Below are positions 44,366 to 56,941 of a DNA stretch of 64,000 nt, one piece after another. The notes under the pieces are model-generated. The model ran no database searches and was not told the origin of the DNA. It worked only from the letters and a program-made list of their open reading frames with translations. Position 1 is the first letter of the stretch. Each line of letters opens with the position of its first letter. This stretch comes from Simmondsia chinensis. Its lineage: Eukaryota; Streptophyta; Magnoliopsida; Caryophyllales; Simmondsiaceae. Where the stretch lies: NCBI GenBank assembly GCA_018398585.1, contig JAGTTD010000008.1, positions 24,265,172-24,329,171 on the forward strand, in the 5' to 3' direction. Made by a program: the position numbers and the translations under genes.

Positions 44366-45935
44366 CATTGGGATGGATTTCAAAACTTTTCCTTAACTTA
44401 ATGACTTTAACACAGCGGAAGGGTTTATAATTCCTAATTCTAAACCAAAGGTTAATTTAAAATTTTTAATTTTAAATCTATAAATTTAAATTCCTAATAT
44501 AAATCTATAGGCCTTTACTCTAATACATTCATAACAATGACATGAACTTAAACAGGCATAGTAAGAAAACTGTAAATAAATAGAAAAGCAAAACTTAAAA
44601 GAGAAGAAAAGAAGAACATATGCAGAATTGCTCCAAAATAAGAATACCAGAATAAATAATAAATCTCCAAGAAAGCTAAGAAAACCGAGACCCAGGGGCC
44701 TTCTACGCAATGACCTCGAAACGCCCGGAGAGTGGATTCGAAAAATATTAAACTTAATTCATTTATACTTGAACACAAACCTTTGAAATAGTTACCTCTA
44801 TTTATATTAGTATATAGGAGTGAAAACTAGCAATTAATTCGATGTGGGATTCACGAACTAACAGAACAAAACATAGCATTCCATTTAAAAATTAGCTCAA
44901 AATGTCACATTTTAGACATAATTCATACCGCGTGCTTAAATCGATGTGCCACGTGTCGCCTTCTTGTTTGTCGATGCATGTATATGCGGATCGCCACAGA
45001 GGACTTGCCAGCGCGCGACACCGTGTGCACTCTAGACTTAAATCATTTATTCGATATTTTCCAAATAGACTATATTGATGACAATAACCCCTTCACTAGA
45101 TGTCCATACCGAAGAGTAAATATAACTACTACCATTATCCTTCGAATAGCTTCTCCATTAGTTACCGACTCGTCCTTCACTGAATAATTCATTTATACTT
45201 GAACACATTTATAGTATAATGCCAAATGTCAAACATCTAGAACACTTTGGCTAAAGTTTCCGAATCATTCAAATACTTGCGAATCAACTAAGAGGATATC
45301 TGTATCTCATAAGAGACTGTAGATTCCATATTGAATATCTGATCCTTGTCAGACTTCACGCCGCCATCCAATGTACATGGGAATTCAATCATTTGTCTAG
45401 ACCTTACTTATAGTACAAAAAAATAACTAACACTCCATGCACAAGTCTAGAATACTCTCAGGATTTAGAGTTATCATTCAAACAATACAACATGAATCAC
45501 TTATCTCCGATAGTAGTCCAAAAATAAGTAATCCACATGGTCCAACTCAGCGTGTCAATCTTTTTAAACACACCAACCTAAAACATTTATATCACCATCC
45601 ACATCACCAAGACAAGTCATCTAAAGTATCATGTCATAGTCATAGCATACAAGTGGTCCAAACTTGTCTTCGACTATGAGTTTTTCAAACAACAATCCAC
45701 ACCATCTGTTCCAAGTCTATATGTGGGTTAATCTCATAAACCACTCAAAACAAACATGTAAATTGTAGTCTGAGGACTATACCCATCTTATGGATGTAAC
45801 CAAAAGGGAAATTACATGCTGTATAAATGCTCACTTACACAAAATTAACAAGGAAACAACCTGAACTTTAATTTTATTCATTAATAAAATAACATTTAAA
45901 GGACAAATTTGGATTTTAGGACATCATTCCTAACA
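44366..45935 (-). repeat. 3' LTR of copia F
   Basis: Plus-strand start CATTGGGATGG (the TG appears changed to CA), end TTCCTAACA. Aligns with the C1 LTR from its position 3898 onward and with 48217-49567. Confidence 0.83.
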
Positions 45936-46235
45936 ATTTTCCACTTGTCCTAAACCCAATTTATTACAACCTTTACACCCAACCCTTCTACGTATGATCT
46001 AAAGGTCTACTAAGTCAATTATTCTATCTGAACGAACATGCCCTGTTTTCCAAGTTCTGAAGCTACAACGTATTCAGCCTCTATGGTAAAGTCAACAATA
46101 CACTACTAGTTGACATTCATCCCACTAATGGATCCTATATCGAACGTCTGGCATCTTTATCTTACTGGAATTCTGAATTAGTATATCCAACTAGAACCAA
46201 CTTGAACTGACTTGACAACCAAATCTTTACAGCTA

Positions 46236-47001
46236 TTAACCCCCTACATCACTCTGAATGAGTAGTGTATCATCGACATACAATGCTAAGAAAGTCACTA
46301 CTTTCTCTTGAAGTTGTTTGTACACGCTTGGTTTGTTAACCATTTGCTCAAAACCATAAGACTTAATCGCTTTATTGAATCTAACATTCCATGAGCGTGA
46401 TGCTTGCTTCAATCCATAAATGGATTTCTTCAGTTTGCATACCATATGCTCCTGATTTTTGCATAAAAACCATCTGGTTGCATCATATAGATGTCCTCTT
46501 CAAGATGACCATTCGAAAAAGGCCGTTTGGACTTCCATTTGCCAAATCTCATTATGAGATGTAATGGATGGATGTATCCTTATGGACTTTAGCATTGCTA
46601 CTGGTGAGAAGGTCTCATCATAATGGATTCCTTCCTTTTAGGAAAAACCCTTGGTAACCAGTCTTGCCTTGAAGGTCTCTACCTTCCCGTCCACTCCTCT
46701 TTTCCACTTGTAGACCCATTTACAACCAATGGGCTTAATACCAAAAAGCTCCTCTACAAGATCCCAGACCTGATTAATACAAAAACCTTATCTCACATTT
46801 CATTGCTAAGACCCATTGGTCAGCATCGTTGTCTTTAATTGCCTCACTGTAGCTAAGAGGATCATATTCAATATAACGGTCAGCTACTAAGGCTCCTGCC
46901 ATGAACCTATCAAGTGCCCTGACAATCCTCCCACTACGCCTAGGCTCTCGTGTACCAGGAATAGTCTTGACCTTATTCGTAGGTGCATCAAATGCATCCA
47001 C
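46236..47001 (-). pseudogene. Copia F reverse transcriptase
   Basis: RT blocks on the minus strand: MVCKLKKSIYGLKQASRSWN, the active-site block ALYVDDTLLIQSDVGG, and upstream linker MDAFDAPTNKVKTIPGTRE with EAIKDNDADQWVLAMKCEI. Several stops. RNase H is missing or very degenerate between 45956 and 46236. Confidence 0.87.
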
Positions 47002-47018
47002 TATGTCCCGAGTTGTCT

Positions 47019-48216
47019 CTAGTTGCTCAGAACAAGTGTCATTTTTTTTAATTCCTCTAACACTATTCTGCTTTTGCTTTTGTAGTCTATTACAAAATCC
47101 TCCTCTAAATATTTCACATTTGCACTTACGAAAACTTTTTGATCAGAAGGACTATAGCAAAGACCGCCCCTTGTTTCCTTAGGATAACCAAAAAACATGC
47201 ACGCCTCCGTCCTCCATTCCAGCTTGTTAGGATTCTTTTTCAACACATGTGTTGGGCACCCCCAAATATGAAGGTACCCTAGACTTTACTTTTGCCCAGT
47301 CCATAACTTCACAGGTGTTTTAGGAACCGACTTAGATGGAACTAAGTTAAAAAGATATGCAGCTGTCTCTAAGGTATAACCCCAAAAAGAGATTGGTAAA
47401 GTAGCATGACTCATCGTGGACCTTACCATCTCTAACAATGTTCTATTCCTTCTTTCTGCAACACCATTTTGCTGTAGTGTACCCAAAGCAGAACGCTGAG
47501 AACTTATCCCATTTGCAGTTAGGAAATCCAGAAACTCACCCGAAAGATATTCACCACCTCGATCTGATCGAAGTGACTTAACCTGTTTAACTAATTGCCT
47601 TTCAGCTTCAGATTTGTACTCTTTGAATGTTTCAAAAGAGTCTGACTTATGTATCATTAGGTAAATATATCCATACTTCGAGTAATCATCAGTGAATGTG
47701 ATGAAGTACTCATACCCACCTCTTGCTTGAACATTCATTGGTCCACATATTTTTGTGTGAACTAGCTCTAGCAAGTCACCAACTATGTTGCCTTTATTCT
47801 TAAAGACAGACTTGGTCATCTTACCTTCTATGCAGGATTCGCAGACTAGTAATGACTTCAAGTTCAAAGGTTCTATCAGTCCATCTTTTACTAATCTTTG
47901 GATCCTATTCAAATTAATGTGACCTAATCATTGGTGTCATGTGTAGGCAATATTCCTTTCAGGTTGTTTTCTCTTAGGAGATAGAACAAGTGAGCTTGCG
48001 TTAAATTCATTTAAACAACATTAGAGTTTCAATCAGGAAATAACATGAATAGACCGTCCACACTTGTGCCTTTGCAAATAAACAATTTATTTCTCATAAT
48101 AATTAGTTCAGAACTGAAATTCAATGAATAACCATTATTCACCAAATGCGAGACAGGAATTAAATTTATGCGCAATGCAGGTACAAATAAATAGTCCTTC
48201 AAAAACGAAACTCTAC
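47019..48216 (-). pseudogene. Copia F integrase with pre-integrase domain
   Basis: The 208-codon frame at 47286-47912 carries the three catalytic residues in context: FTDDYSKYGYIY (Asp), LRSDRGGEYLSGEF (Asp), and GVAERRNRTLLEMVR (Glu), after the zinc-type motif CESCIEGKM. The C-terminal part is at 47019-47246 (ACMFFGYPKETRGG). The pre-integrase segment 48029-48216 (LRINLIPVSHLVNNGYSLNF) is fused to LTR sequence at 48217. Best-preserved copia integrase in the window; stops lie between the pieces. Confidence 0.9.
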
Positions 48217-49567
48217 CAAGACCCAGCAGCCTTCTACGCAATGACCTCAAAACGCCCGGAGAGTGGGGTCCGAAAAATATTAAACTTGAGGAAAGAAAAA
48301 TTTTGAGAGAAAATTTTCTCTCCCACTAGGTCTCTGAAAGTCAACATTTTCAGAAACTTTTAATTTTAAACTGATCTAAACCTTTAAAATAGATACCTCT
48401 ATTTATAATAGTATACCGGAGCAAAAAATGGCAATTAATTCGATGTGGGATTCACAAACTAACAGAACAAAGCGCAACATTCCATTTAAAAATTAGCTCA
48501 AAATCTCGCATTTTAGACATAGTTCATACCGTGTGCTTTGGCCTGGCACCGTGTGCCACGTGTCACCTTCTCATTTGCAAACGCGTGTATACGTGCATAG
48601 CCACAGAGGACTTACGAGGGCGCGACACCGTGTGCACTCTAGACTTAAATCAGTCATTCGGTATTTTCCAAATAGATTGTATTGATGGCAACAACTCCTC
48701 CACTAAATGTCCATGACAAAGAATAAATATAACTACTACCATTATCCTTCTCACAGCTTCTCCATTACTTACTGACTCGCCCTTCACTGAATAATTTATT
48801 TATACCTGAACATATTCATAGTATAAATTTCAAATGTCAAACGCCTGGAATACTTTGGCCAAAGTTTCTGAATCATTCAAACACTTGTGAATCAACTAAG
48901 GGGACATCTGTATATCATAAGAGACTGTAGATTCCATATTGAATACCTGATCCTTGTCACACTTCATGCCGCTACCCAATATAATGGAAATTTAGTCATT
49001 TGTCTAGATCTTACTTATTGTACACCAAAATAACTAACATTCCATGCACAAGTCCAGAATACTCTTAGGATTTAGAGTTTTTTTTTTTTTTTTTTTTGTA
49101 ATTCTCTTAGGATTTAGAGTCATCATTCAAACAGTACAACATGAATCACTTATCTGCGATAGTAGTCTAGAAACAAGTAATTCACATGGTCCAACTTAGC
49201 ATGTCAATCTTATTAAACATACCAACCTAACACTTTTGGATCACCATCTACATGACCGAGATAAGTCATATAAACTATCATGTCATAGTTTTAGCATATA
49301 AGTGGTCTAAACTTGTCTTTGACCAATCCATACCATCTGTTCCTAGTTTATCTGTGGGTTAATTTCATAAACTACTTAGAAAAAACATATACATTGTAGT
49401 TTGAGGACTACACCCATCTAATGGATGTAACCAAAAGGAAAATCACATGCAGTATAAATGCTCGCTTACACAAATTTAACAAGAAAATGACTAAAACTTC
49501 AATTTTATTCATTAATAAAATAACATTTACAAGACAAATTTGGATTTTTAGGACACCATTCCTAACA
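48217..49567 (-). repeat. 5' LTR of copia F, inner part deleted
   Basis: Aligns with 44692-45935. A T-run (49078-49097) with a short duplicated segment (tcttaggatttagagt) lies inside. Ends CCTAACA. Confidence 0.83.
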
Positions 49568-49572
49568 GTGAC

Positions 49573-50087
49573 ATGGCAAGAAAGTAGAGACTTTCTAAGT
49601 GTTGTATATAGATGACATTCTACTCATTAAGAATGATGCATAATTGTTATGAGTTGTTAAGAGTTAATTGTCCAGTTAGTTTAAAAGTAAAAGGCCTAAG
49701 ATGAGCACACTATGTTCTTAGGATCAAGCTTACATGAGATTCAAAAGAAAGAATGCAAGTTTGTCATGGGTCGCTTGTTTTAAAAGCGAGTTTAGATGTT
49801 AGGCGTCTGAAATTTGTGTTTACTCTTCTAATGGAAGTCCTTATATGGTGAAGAGTGAAGTAGTCTTGTATTGCTTATTTCACTATGGGAGTCGGGTACT
49901 TGATAGCTATGAAGTTGTTGAATAGACTGGTTGACTCCGAAGGTTCCTAGTAGATTAAAGTTTGTAAGCAAAAGAATGAGTCAGTGGCAGATCAATATTG
50001 GTTAAAGTTTATAGTCAAAGAGTTGACAGATTCCTATGGGATATTTATGCAATGTAGGACTAATTGAGTTTAGGACAAGTAGGAGAT
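49573..50087 (+). pseudogene. Copia E RT/RNase H remnant after copia F
   Basis: Starts with RT codons including a VVYR*H version of the YVDD-type block (49600-49620) and continues with decayed RNase H up to the polypurine tract (GGACAAGTAGGAGAT, 50073-50087). Confidence 0.65.
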
Positions 50088-52036
50088 TGTAGGAATTTGT
50101 GTCATAAAAAATCCAATTAGTTAGATTTTAAATATTAAATAAATGAATTATTTTATTTATTTATTGTCTGATTATGTTTTACGAGTCAAACATGCGTGTA
50201 ATTTTTTCTAAAATGTTCCATGAGATAGACGTAGTCCAAGATGACACGTCGGGTTTCATTTAAGTGGTCAATGAGATTGAGCCACAGATAACCTTAAATC
50301 AAATAAGTGATATGTTGTCAAAATATATGTTCTTAGTCGGTGATGAGTTTGGACAACTTGTCTGATAAGACTATAATATGATGCTTGAGATGGCTTGTCT
50401 TGGTCATGTGGATAGGGATCCAAAAGTATTATGTTGGTGTTGTATATATGATTGGAATACTGAGCGGGACCACCTGAATTTGTTATTTTTTTAACTGCTA
50501 TCAAAAATAGCTAATTTCATAAGAAAATAACTCAAAATTTAGGAAACAGTTTAAACTCGTGCATGGATTGTTCGTTGCTTTGATGTGCCAAAAGGATTGG
50601 TCAAAGTGCATTGACTACAATCTTACATATGTTGATAACGGCATGAAGTGTGGCAGGAACAGTTGTTTTGAGTGGAATCTATACTCCCTAACGAGATAAA
50701 GATGTCCCCTTAGTTGATTCATAAATATACAAACAGATTCTAGAATCGTTGGCCAGAGTATTCCACATGTTTGACATTTGAAATTAATACGAAAATTATT
50801 TCTGTGTTATTGAATTGTACAAAAAGGGCGAGTAGGGAACTACGGCAAAAGATGTGAGAAAAGTAGCGATAGTAGTTAAAGTTACTTGTGCTCATGGATA
50901 TCTAATAAAGGGTCAATTGTTGCAATAAAAGTTATTTAGAAAATTCTTGAGTGAATATATTTAATTCTAGAGTACAGTAAAACATATTTAATGGAATTAA
51001 ATTTTGCTCAATGGTAATCAATTGTTATCATGAGATGATAATAAAATTTGTCCATTTGGAGCTAGAGTTAAATTGTTTATGTAGTGCCTTCACAAGTCTC
51101 AACTTAAGCACTGTTTGAAAATATTTAAAATAAATTTATGAGATGAATTATTTGTTCATAAGATGAATAAATTAATTTTGCTAAACATAATTCATGAGAT
51201 AAAATTTATTCATAATAAATTTATTTTTACCAAATAACATTTATGGGATGATTTATATATGTGAGAATTTAAACAAAAAAAAAAAAAAAAAAACCCACCG
51301 CATAGCTAAAGTCTGCATGTCAATTGCGGCGCACATGCCAGGGGTGTTATCCGTAGCTTTACCCAGTAACCTATGGGCGTGCGACACGTGTTGCACAGCT
51401 CATTTGTTGCCCTATCTACGTGACCATGCGTGGTCGAATCGTAGCTAGACACTTGGCGTTTTTTTATTTTTTATAAATATGCGGAGGTTTTGAGCCACGT
51501 AAAATTTAAGATTTAGGGTTTTAGAAGTTGGTTTTTTTCCTAAGACAAAAATTCTAAAATTATTTTAGGAGTTTTCTAAATTATTATTTAGCATAATTTT
51601 TCTGATAAATTATTTTTTGGAAAGATTAAAGAAAAAATTTTCTTCCAAAAATTTTCCTAAGTTAAATATTTTGGGAAGCTCACACTCCCAATGATAGAAG
51701 AGGTCATTGTGAAGAAGGCCTCGAGATGTCAAGAAATCTTCTACCAATTTCAAATCTTTAAGTTGGAATTGAGATTCGAGCTTCAGGTATGTCTTAAATA
51801 TATGATATTTAATTTATTTTCATTTTATTTCATTTATGCTACATATAATATTTATACTTATTTTATTCGATATTTTTATTTGTTGTGTTATGAACCTATT
51901 AGAGTAAGATTTAAATCTAATTAAACAGTTTAATTAGGTAAGTGCTTTAGATTTAAAATTAAGCATTTTGAATTGGTATTCCGCTGTGCTCGCTCTTGTC
52001 AATTCAGGAAAAACATTTTGAAATACGCTCCCAACA
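50088..52036 (+). repeat. 3' LTR of copia E
   Basis: Partner of 37866-39792; starts TGTAGGAATTTG, ends CCCAACA, 1949 bp. Contains an A-run at 51276-51293. Confidence 0.92.
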
Positions 52037-53520
52037 TATATATACGCGCATAATATTTCTTATTTAAAGGTAAAGTAAATTAATTTTAAAATGTCTTAGT
52101 TATAATGACTTCTATATTTAAAAAAAAAAAAAGAAAAAGAAAAAGTTGATAAGATAAGACTTGCATCATTTAGTGACTAACACATGAGAATCAAAGAATT
52201 GATTTAAAGTATTTCCTTGTCCATAAAATCTTGGCTACATCTGTAATATTTTTTATTGTCCATTATTGTGTACCTATAGACATATATAGAGATATCTATG
52301 TATTTCTGTAACGCTTAATGTTTCTGACTTCCATATTAAATAATTGTTAATTAAAAAATATTATTTTCTTTCAATAAGAAAATGGAAGGTTGACAACATT
52401 ATACTTGCCATGTACGTTATAATGTTATGTTTGTAGAACTATAGTAAATTGTGGGCAAAATATTACAAATGGCAAAGAGTTACAGATTGTGAGATTGTGT
52501 CACAGCAAAATGCTAACTTTCACAATGAAATAGAACTTTCGACCACATAAATAGTACTTTTTAAAGCTGGGATGGTACTTTTGTCCAAATGTTGGAACTT
52601 TTTACCATAGCTATGGAGCTTTTGGCTGTAAATACATATGGGTGTCATATTAGATTAAATAAATTAACTTTAAAATTTTTAATATATAATTATTTATGTA
52701 TAAAAAGAAGAATAAAAATTGACAAGACAAGACCTACATCAGTTAATTACTAACACATAAGGATAAAAAATTTAATTTAAAATGTTTTGCTGTCCAACAA
52801 GTCTTACACCATTAAATGACTAACATATAAGAATCAATTTCATTTAAACTTTTTGTTGTCCATGATAAATTTAACATTTATTTATTGCTTATTGTCCATC
52901 GTGTATCTATATATGTATATATAGGTATCTATGTATTTCCTTTACATATTAAATAACTATTGTTTAAAATAATAGTTTACAAATATTATTATATTTAAAG
53001 AAGAAAAAGGAATTTTGACACTATTATACTGGCCATGCATATAATTTTATGCTTATAGAATTGTAGTAAATTGTGGTCAAAATATTATAGAGGTGCCATA
53101 TACAAAGTTGTATTATGACAAAATGCTACTTTTTTACTAGGAAATAGAACTTTTCACCTTATGTGTGGCACTTTTGGAAGCCCAAATGGTACTTTTTTAC
53201 CGGAAAATGGAACTTTTGACTATAATAATAGAACTTTTGACTATATATATATATGCACATAATATTTTTTATGAAGAGATCAAGTAAATTAGCTTTAAAC
53301 TTAATAGTTTATATATCTTATTATATTACAAAGAAAAAAGCAAATTTTCACAATATAAGACTTACACCATTTAATGACTAGCATATAAAGATCTAAAATT
53401 TTAATTAAATTTTGTCATTGTCCATGCTGATCTTAGTATTCTTTTAATTTTTTTTATTGTCTATTATTTTGCATCTACCTTATATTTCCATAACCGTTAC
53501 ATTTTTGTCTAATAACCCAA
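52037..53520. repeat. Satellite-like array, right block
   Basis: Continues the array interrupted by copia E; markers recur near 52141, 52713 and 53345, and 52472. One unit carries a partial internal duplication (52797-52860). Subrepeats of the type ATGGTACTTTTGNCC remain visible. Confidence 0.78.
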
Positions 53521-53565
53521 GCATATGGAAATAACCAAAAAAAGAAAAAAAGTGTTTTTACCTGC

Positions 53566-53590
<25 letters not shown>
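53566..53590 (+). repeat. TA microsatellite
   Basis: About 12 TA units between the array and the organelle-like sequence. Confidence 0.85.
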
Positions 53591-53597
<7 letters not shown>

Positions 53598-53949
53598 TTG
53601 AGATGTTTGGATTTTTCAAAACTCCATGGACATGCAGAAGCGAACTGTTATCCCCACTCGAACCAAGACATAACTTTTACTTGTTTAAATAACAATTAAG
53701 ATGAAGCAGGGTCAAGAACATACGTGCTTGATTCTAAGCATCTGGAGGTTGTCGAATGTTCAGTCTGTAAATCCTTGCGTTTACGATTCAAGGAAATATT
53801 AAGGATTATAGGAGTAGAAGGACTCGTTCTAGTGCGTTGTAGATTGCTATCCAAGACTTGTATCATTTGATGATGCCATGTGAATCGCTAGAAACATGTG
53901 AAGAGATAAAAAATCATTAGAAATTTGTAATTTCTTAATTTTTCTAAAT
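53591..53949. other. Unidentified non-satellite segment
   Basis: Less AT-rich than the array and with a texture like plastid DNA (for example CGAATGTTCAGTCTG, CATGTGAATCGCTAGAAACA). I could not place it in a gene. It may belong to the same organelle-derived insertion as the atpI fragment. Confidence 0.35.
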
Positions 53950-54222
53950 GAATTTGCCGGAGAATCAACATCAAATTTGAAAATAATTTCTTTATTTCCA
54001 GAACAAAGGCAACTTGGTTCTTAGAGTTTGTTCTTTCTTCTATAGAATCTTTACTTTGACTTTAATTAAATTAAGAAGGAATGCCTTGGTCTAACCCAAA
54101 AAATAGACTCTTTCAAAAACTAATCAAATGATGTCCCTCCATAGATTCGCCTATTTAAGCTGCGGCTAAAGTTGCAAAAATAAGAGCTTGAGTACCACTT
54201 GTAAATAATCCAAGCAACATGA
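53950..54222 (-). pseudogene. atpI: Plastid atpI 3' end (NUPT)
   Basis: On the minus strand, codons read MLLGLFTSGTQALIFATLAA followed by A, then a stop, then IGESMEGHH and a terminator. This is the C-terminus of the chloroplast ATP synthase CF0 subunit a (AtpI). A Tyr codon (TAT) has become TAA before the final nine residues, so it is a decayed nuclear copy. The sequence beyond the stop (about 53950-54120) would be the atpI-atpH spacer. The upstream part of the gene is missing beyond 54222. Confidence 0.8.
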
Positions 54223-54900
54223 TCTCGTAGTTCTTGGTCTGTGAAGATGCGTTGTTAGGTGCTCCATTTTTTCCCGTTGAGGCCGAACCTAAACCTGTGC
54301 TCGAGACATAGCTGTCCATACATTGATAAGGGATGCATAGGTTCTCCGCCAGAAGCAGAACCCCGCATTTCTTCTAGAGAATCTCCTAATTTTTCCAGAG
54401 CAACTAGAAAGAGAGAGTCAGGATTCAATAGGTCAGGTCCACTTACTTTATTATTTATTGATTTCTAACCTTTCCAATGGATTTGAGTGGAATAATTGAA
54501 AGAATAAATGATTATCTGATAATGAGCAAGGAATATCCGTCTTTCTGCTAAATAAGATGTATTGAACTCATAATTCATTAGATACTTTTTATGAATGTCA
54601 ACTAAGTATCAAAAGATGCACGTACGATTGCTCAAATCTATCATTAAACTTTTTATTTTATTGTTATTCTTTATCATTTCTCTTCACCTCATCATGCAAG
54701 ATAGAAGAACCTTTTTTATGGTATATCATTAGGGCAACATATATATATATATATGTGCAACCCCCACCCACTTGAACTTACTTGAACTCCTCTTTAAAAT
54801 TCTTAGCTCATATACATCAAAGGTCGTTATTTCTAGTAAAGGTAATGAAGTTTGATTTTTATTTTTTATTTTTTCTGGTTTTCCCCTACATTACAAATAT
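54223..54900. other. Unidentified segment right of the atpI fragment
   Basis: 54250-54470 has balanced composition unlike the surroundings and may be another organelle piece, but I recognise no gene. 54480-54900 is AT-rich with a short TA repeat near 54740. Confidence 0.35.
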
Positions 54901-55690
54901 AATAGTTTTCTTTGCAATAATTATTTTGGACTTTAATTGCTTATAAATATTATATAGAAAAGTTGCCACTGATAGTTTCCACTATTAAATTGTAACTAAA
55001 CATAAGTTATGATAAATGGCAAAGTGTTACGAATTCTAAGTGGTACCATGTGCATAGCATCTTTTACGGGAAATTGTATTTTTGATCATAATAGAACTTC
55101 TGACTATAAAGAGAGTATTTTCTTAAGGCTAAATGGTACTTTTGATAGGAAGATGGAACTTTGACCATGTGGAAATGCATTTTTGGAGATATGGTTTTTT
55201 ATGGAATGATATTTTTAATAAGTTCACAATTCCTTTCTGAAATAAATGTAACTTTACAATTATTAAATAGAAAGCTATTATTCATAGTTCCCACTGTTAA
55301 AATGGAGCTCTAAAAAATATTTTATTTTGGTCTTAGAAGTCACAGACAAATACAAATGTTCAAAGAGTGGTATTATAGAATTTACTCAATAAACATAAAT
55401 TATGATAAATGGAAAACTATTTCAAAATGTAAGGTCGTGTTATGGCAAAATTGCTAGATTTGACCACGAAATGGAACTATAGAATGATGCACATAGTAGT
55501 CTTTTACGGAAATGGTGCTTTTGACCACAAGATGGAACTTCTAACGATAAAATAGTTCTTTTTAAAGACAAAATGGCTCTTTTGACCAACAAATGGAACT
55601 TTGACAGCGTGGAAATGCAGTTTTCCTCCAAATTGTTGCACACATTTATATCTATTTTGACCAACAAATGGAACAAATAATTAAGCAATA
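54900..55690. repeat. Degenerate edge of the satellite-like array
   Basis: Subrepeats with the core GGAACTTTTGACCA-type sequence are frequent (55070-55180, 55450-55680), but the 550-bp unit is no longer complete. Confidence 0.6.
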
Positions 55691-55810
55691 TGAATACAGT
55701 AGTTTAAATAAAATTCTATTTTAATAAAATATCACACATTTATATCGTGAAAAAAGAACTTCTATTTTAATAAAATATGTGTACAATGTACAACTATAAT
55801 ATTTAAATAA

Positions 55811-55935
55811 AATTACATAGATAAAACCGCGTCCCATGGACGCATTTTACTAGAACTTAAACCGCGTTTCGGAGACACGGTTTACTCTATAAACCGTAAA
55901 TCGAAAACACGGTTTACTTATAAACCGTGTCAGTA
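55811..55935. repeat. Left subterminal-type repeats of the CACTA element
   Basis: At least five copies, in both orientations, of AAACCGYGT: 55826, 55863, and around 55880-55935. Dense short inverted motifs near an end are typical of CACTA elements, where they bind the transposase. They differ from the motif at the right end. Confidence 0.55.
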
Positions 55936-56941
55936 AAACGCAGTTCAATTGCCTAAAAAATGGGTCTTGTTAACGCGGTTTTCTTCGCGCTGTCATCCCC
56001 CTCACCCTGCCCTCTTCCCTCTCGATTTTCATCTCTCACTCTCTCAAATTTCATTCTCCCGCTCAAATTTTATTCTCTAAAATTACTTAAACTGCACGAT
56101 TTTTTCATTCTTTTAACTTTCTTCATTTTTCCTTTTCTTCTTCATATGTTTGCTTATTCACGTTTCCATTCTCGTCGCCTGCGAGTGAGTTAATCCATGC
56201 TATTTGTTGTATTTTAGTCTCTTTTTTTGTTCATATGTTCTTCAATTTATCCAATTTTTTTGTTAAATTCGTTGGATTTTGATTTAAATTAGGGTTTAGA
56301 AGTGAATGAAGCTGTTGAAATTAGGGTTTTAAGTATACATTTTTGGTGTATTTTAGGGGTTTTGGTAACTGTTGAAATTTCTTGTTACTTTTACATGAAT
56401 GTTCATTTGCTAGCTGTTGGTGGTAATGTTCACTTAATGTGACAACTAAAAGTTCCGAATTTTCCATTCGGATTTTAGTTGAGTTCTCTATTGGGATGCC
56501 AATATGTATGTAGAGAGTGAGAGAAAGGAGAAAATAATTGGAAATTTGCTATGTTGGTGAAGGTATTTCCTTTATAATTAATTTTTGATTATTTTTGGTC
56601 AGAAACTAGAGATTGAGAAAATTAAATATAAAAATTAGAAGTGAAATTTTAATTGAAAAGTGAGCTTGTAATTGATTATACTCATGAAGATGATGCAAAT
56701 GAGGTTCAAGTTTGTTGAATATGACATGTTGTTATCTATTATTATTTGATCTGCAACATTTGTGATATTGTTGTACTTTGTTGTGCTAATATATGGTTGA
56801 TATCTTGACACTAATATACGTTTCTATGTAAGAAGATTTTATACTTGGAAACTTTTTGTATTATGAGTATAGACTTTAATATAGTTATAAGAATTAACTA
56901 ATTTGTGATGCTTCTCAATTTGACTTCTATAGGAGAAGTGA

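Larger units (their letters stand above)
44366..49567 (-). mobile_element. Ty1/copia element F nested in copia E
   Basis: Related LTR sequences lie at 44366-45935 and 48217-49567 with a minus-strand pol region between. Flanks gtggc (44361-44365) and gtgac (49568-49572) match at 4 of 5 positions, and the RT of copia E continues on the other side. The right LTR lacks its inner part together with primer site, gag and most of protease, apparently by one deletion that joined the LTR to the end of protease at 48217. Confidence 0.85.
37866..52036 (+). mobile_element. Ty1/copia element E with LTRs of about 1.9 kb
   Basis: LTRs 37866-39792 and 50088-52036 align; a perfect 5-bp duplication tatat (37861-37865, 52037-52041) flanks the element. 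Primer site and polypurine tract agree with plus orientation. The internal region is heavily decayed. It contains a tRNA-derived SINE, a duplicated leader, integrase and RT remnants, and the complete insertion of copia F (44366-49567). It sits in the satellite array. Confidence 0.93.

Noticed and set aside
54968..55300. Left terminus of the CACTA element
   Set aside because: Short CCACTRNTAG-like strings occur, but none reads CACTACAAG and no 3-bp tga flank fits the right end.
55440..55688. Minus-strand frame of 82 codons with repeated motifs
   Set aside because: The apparent repeats are translations of the satellite subrepeat, not a protein family.
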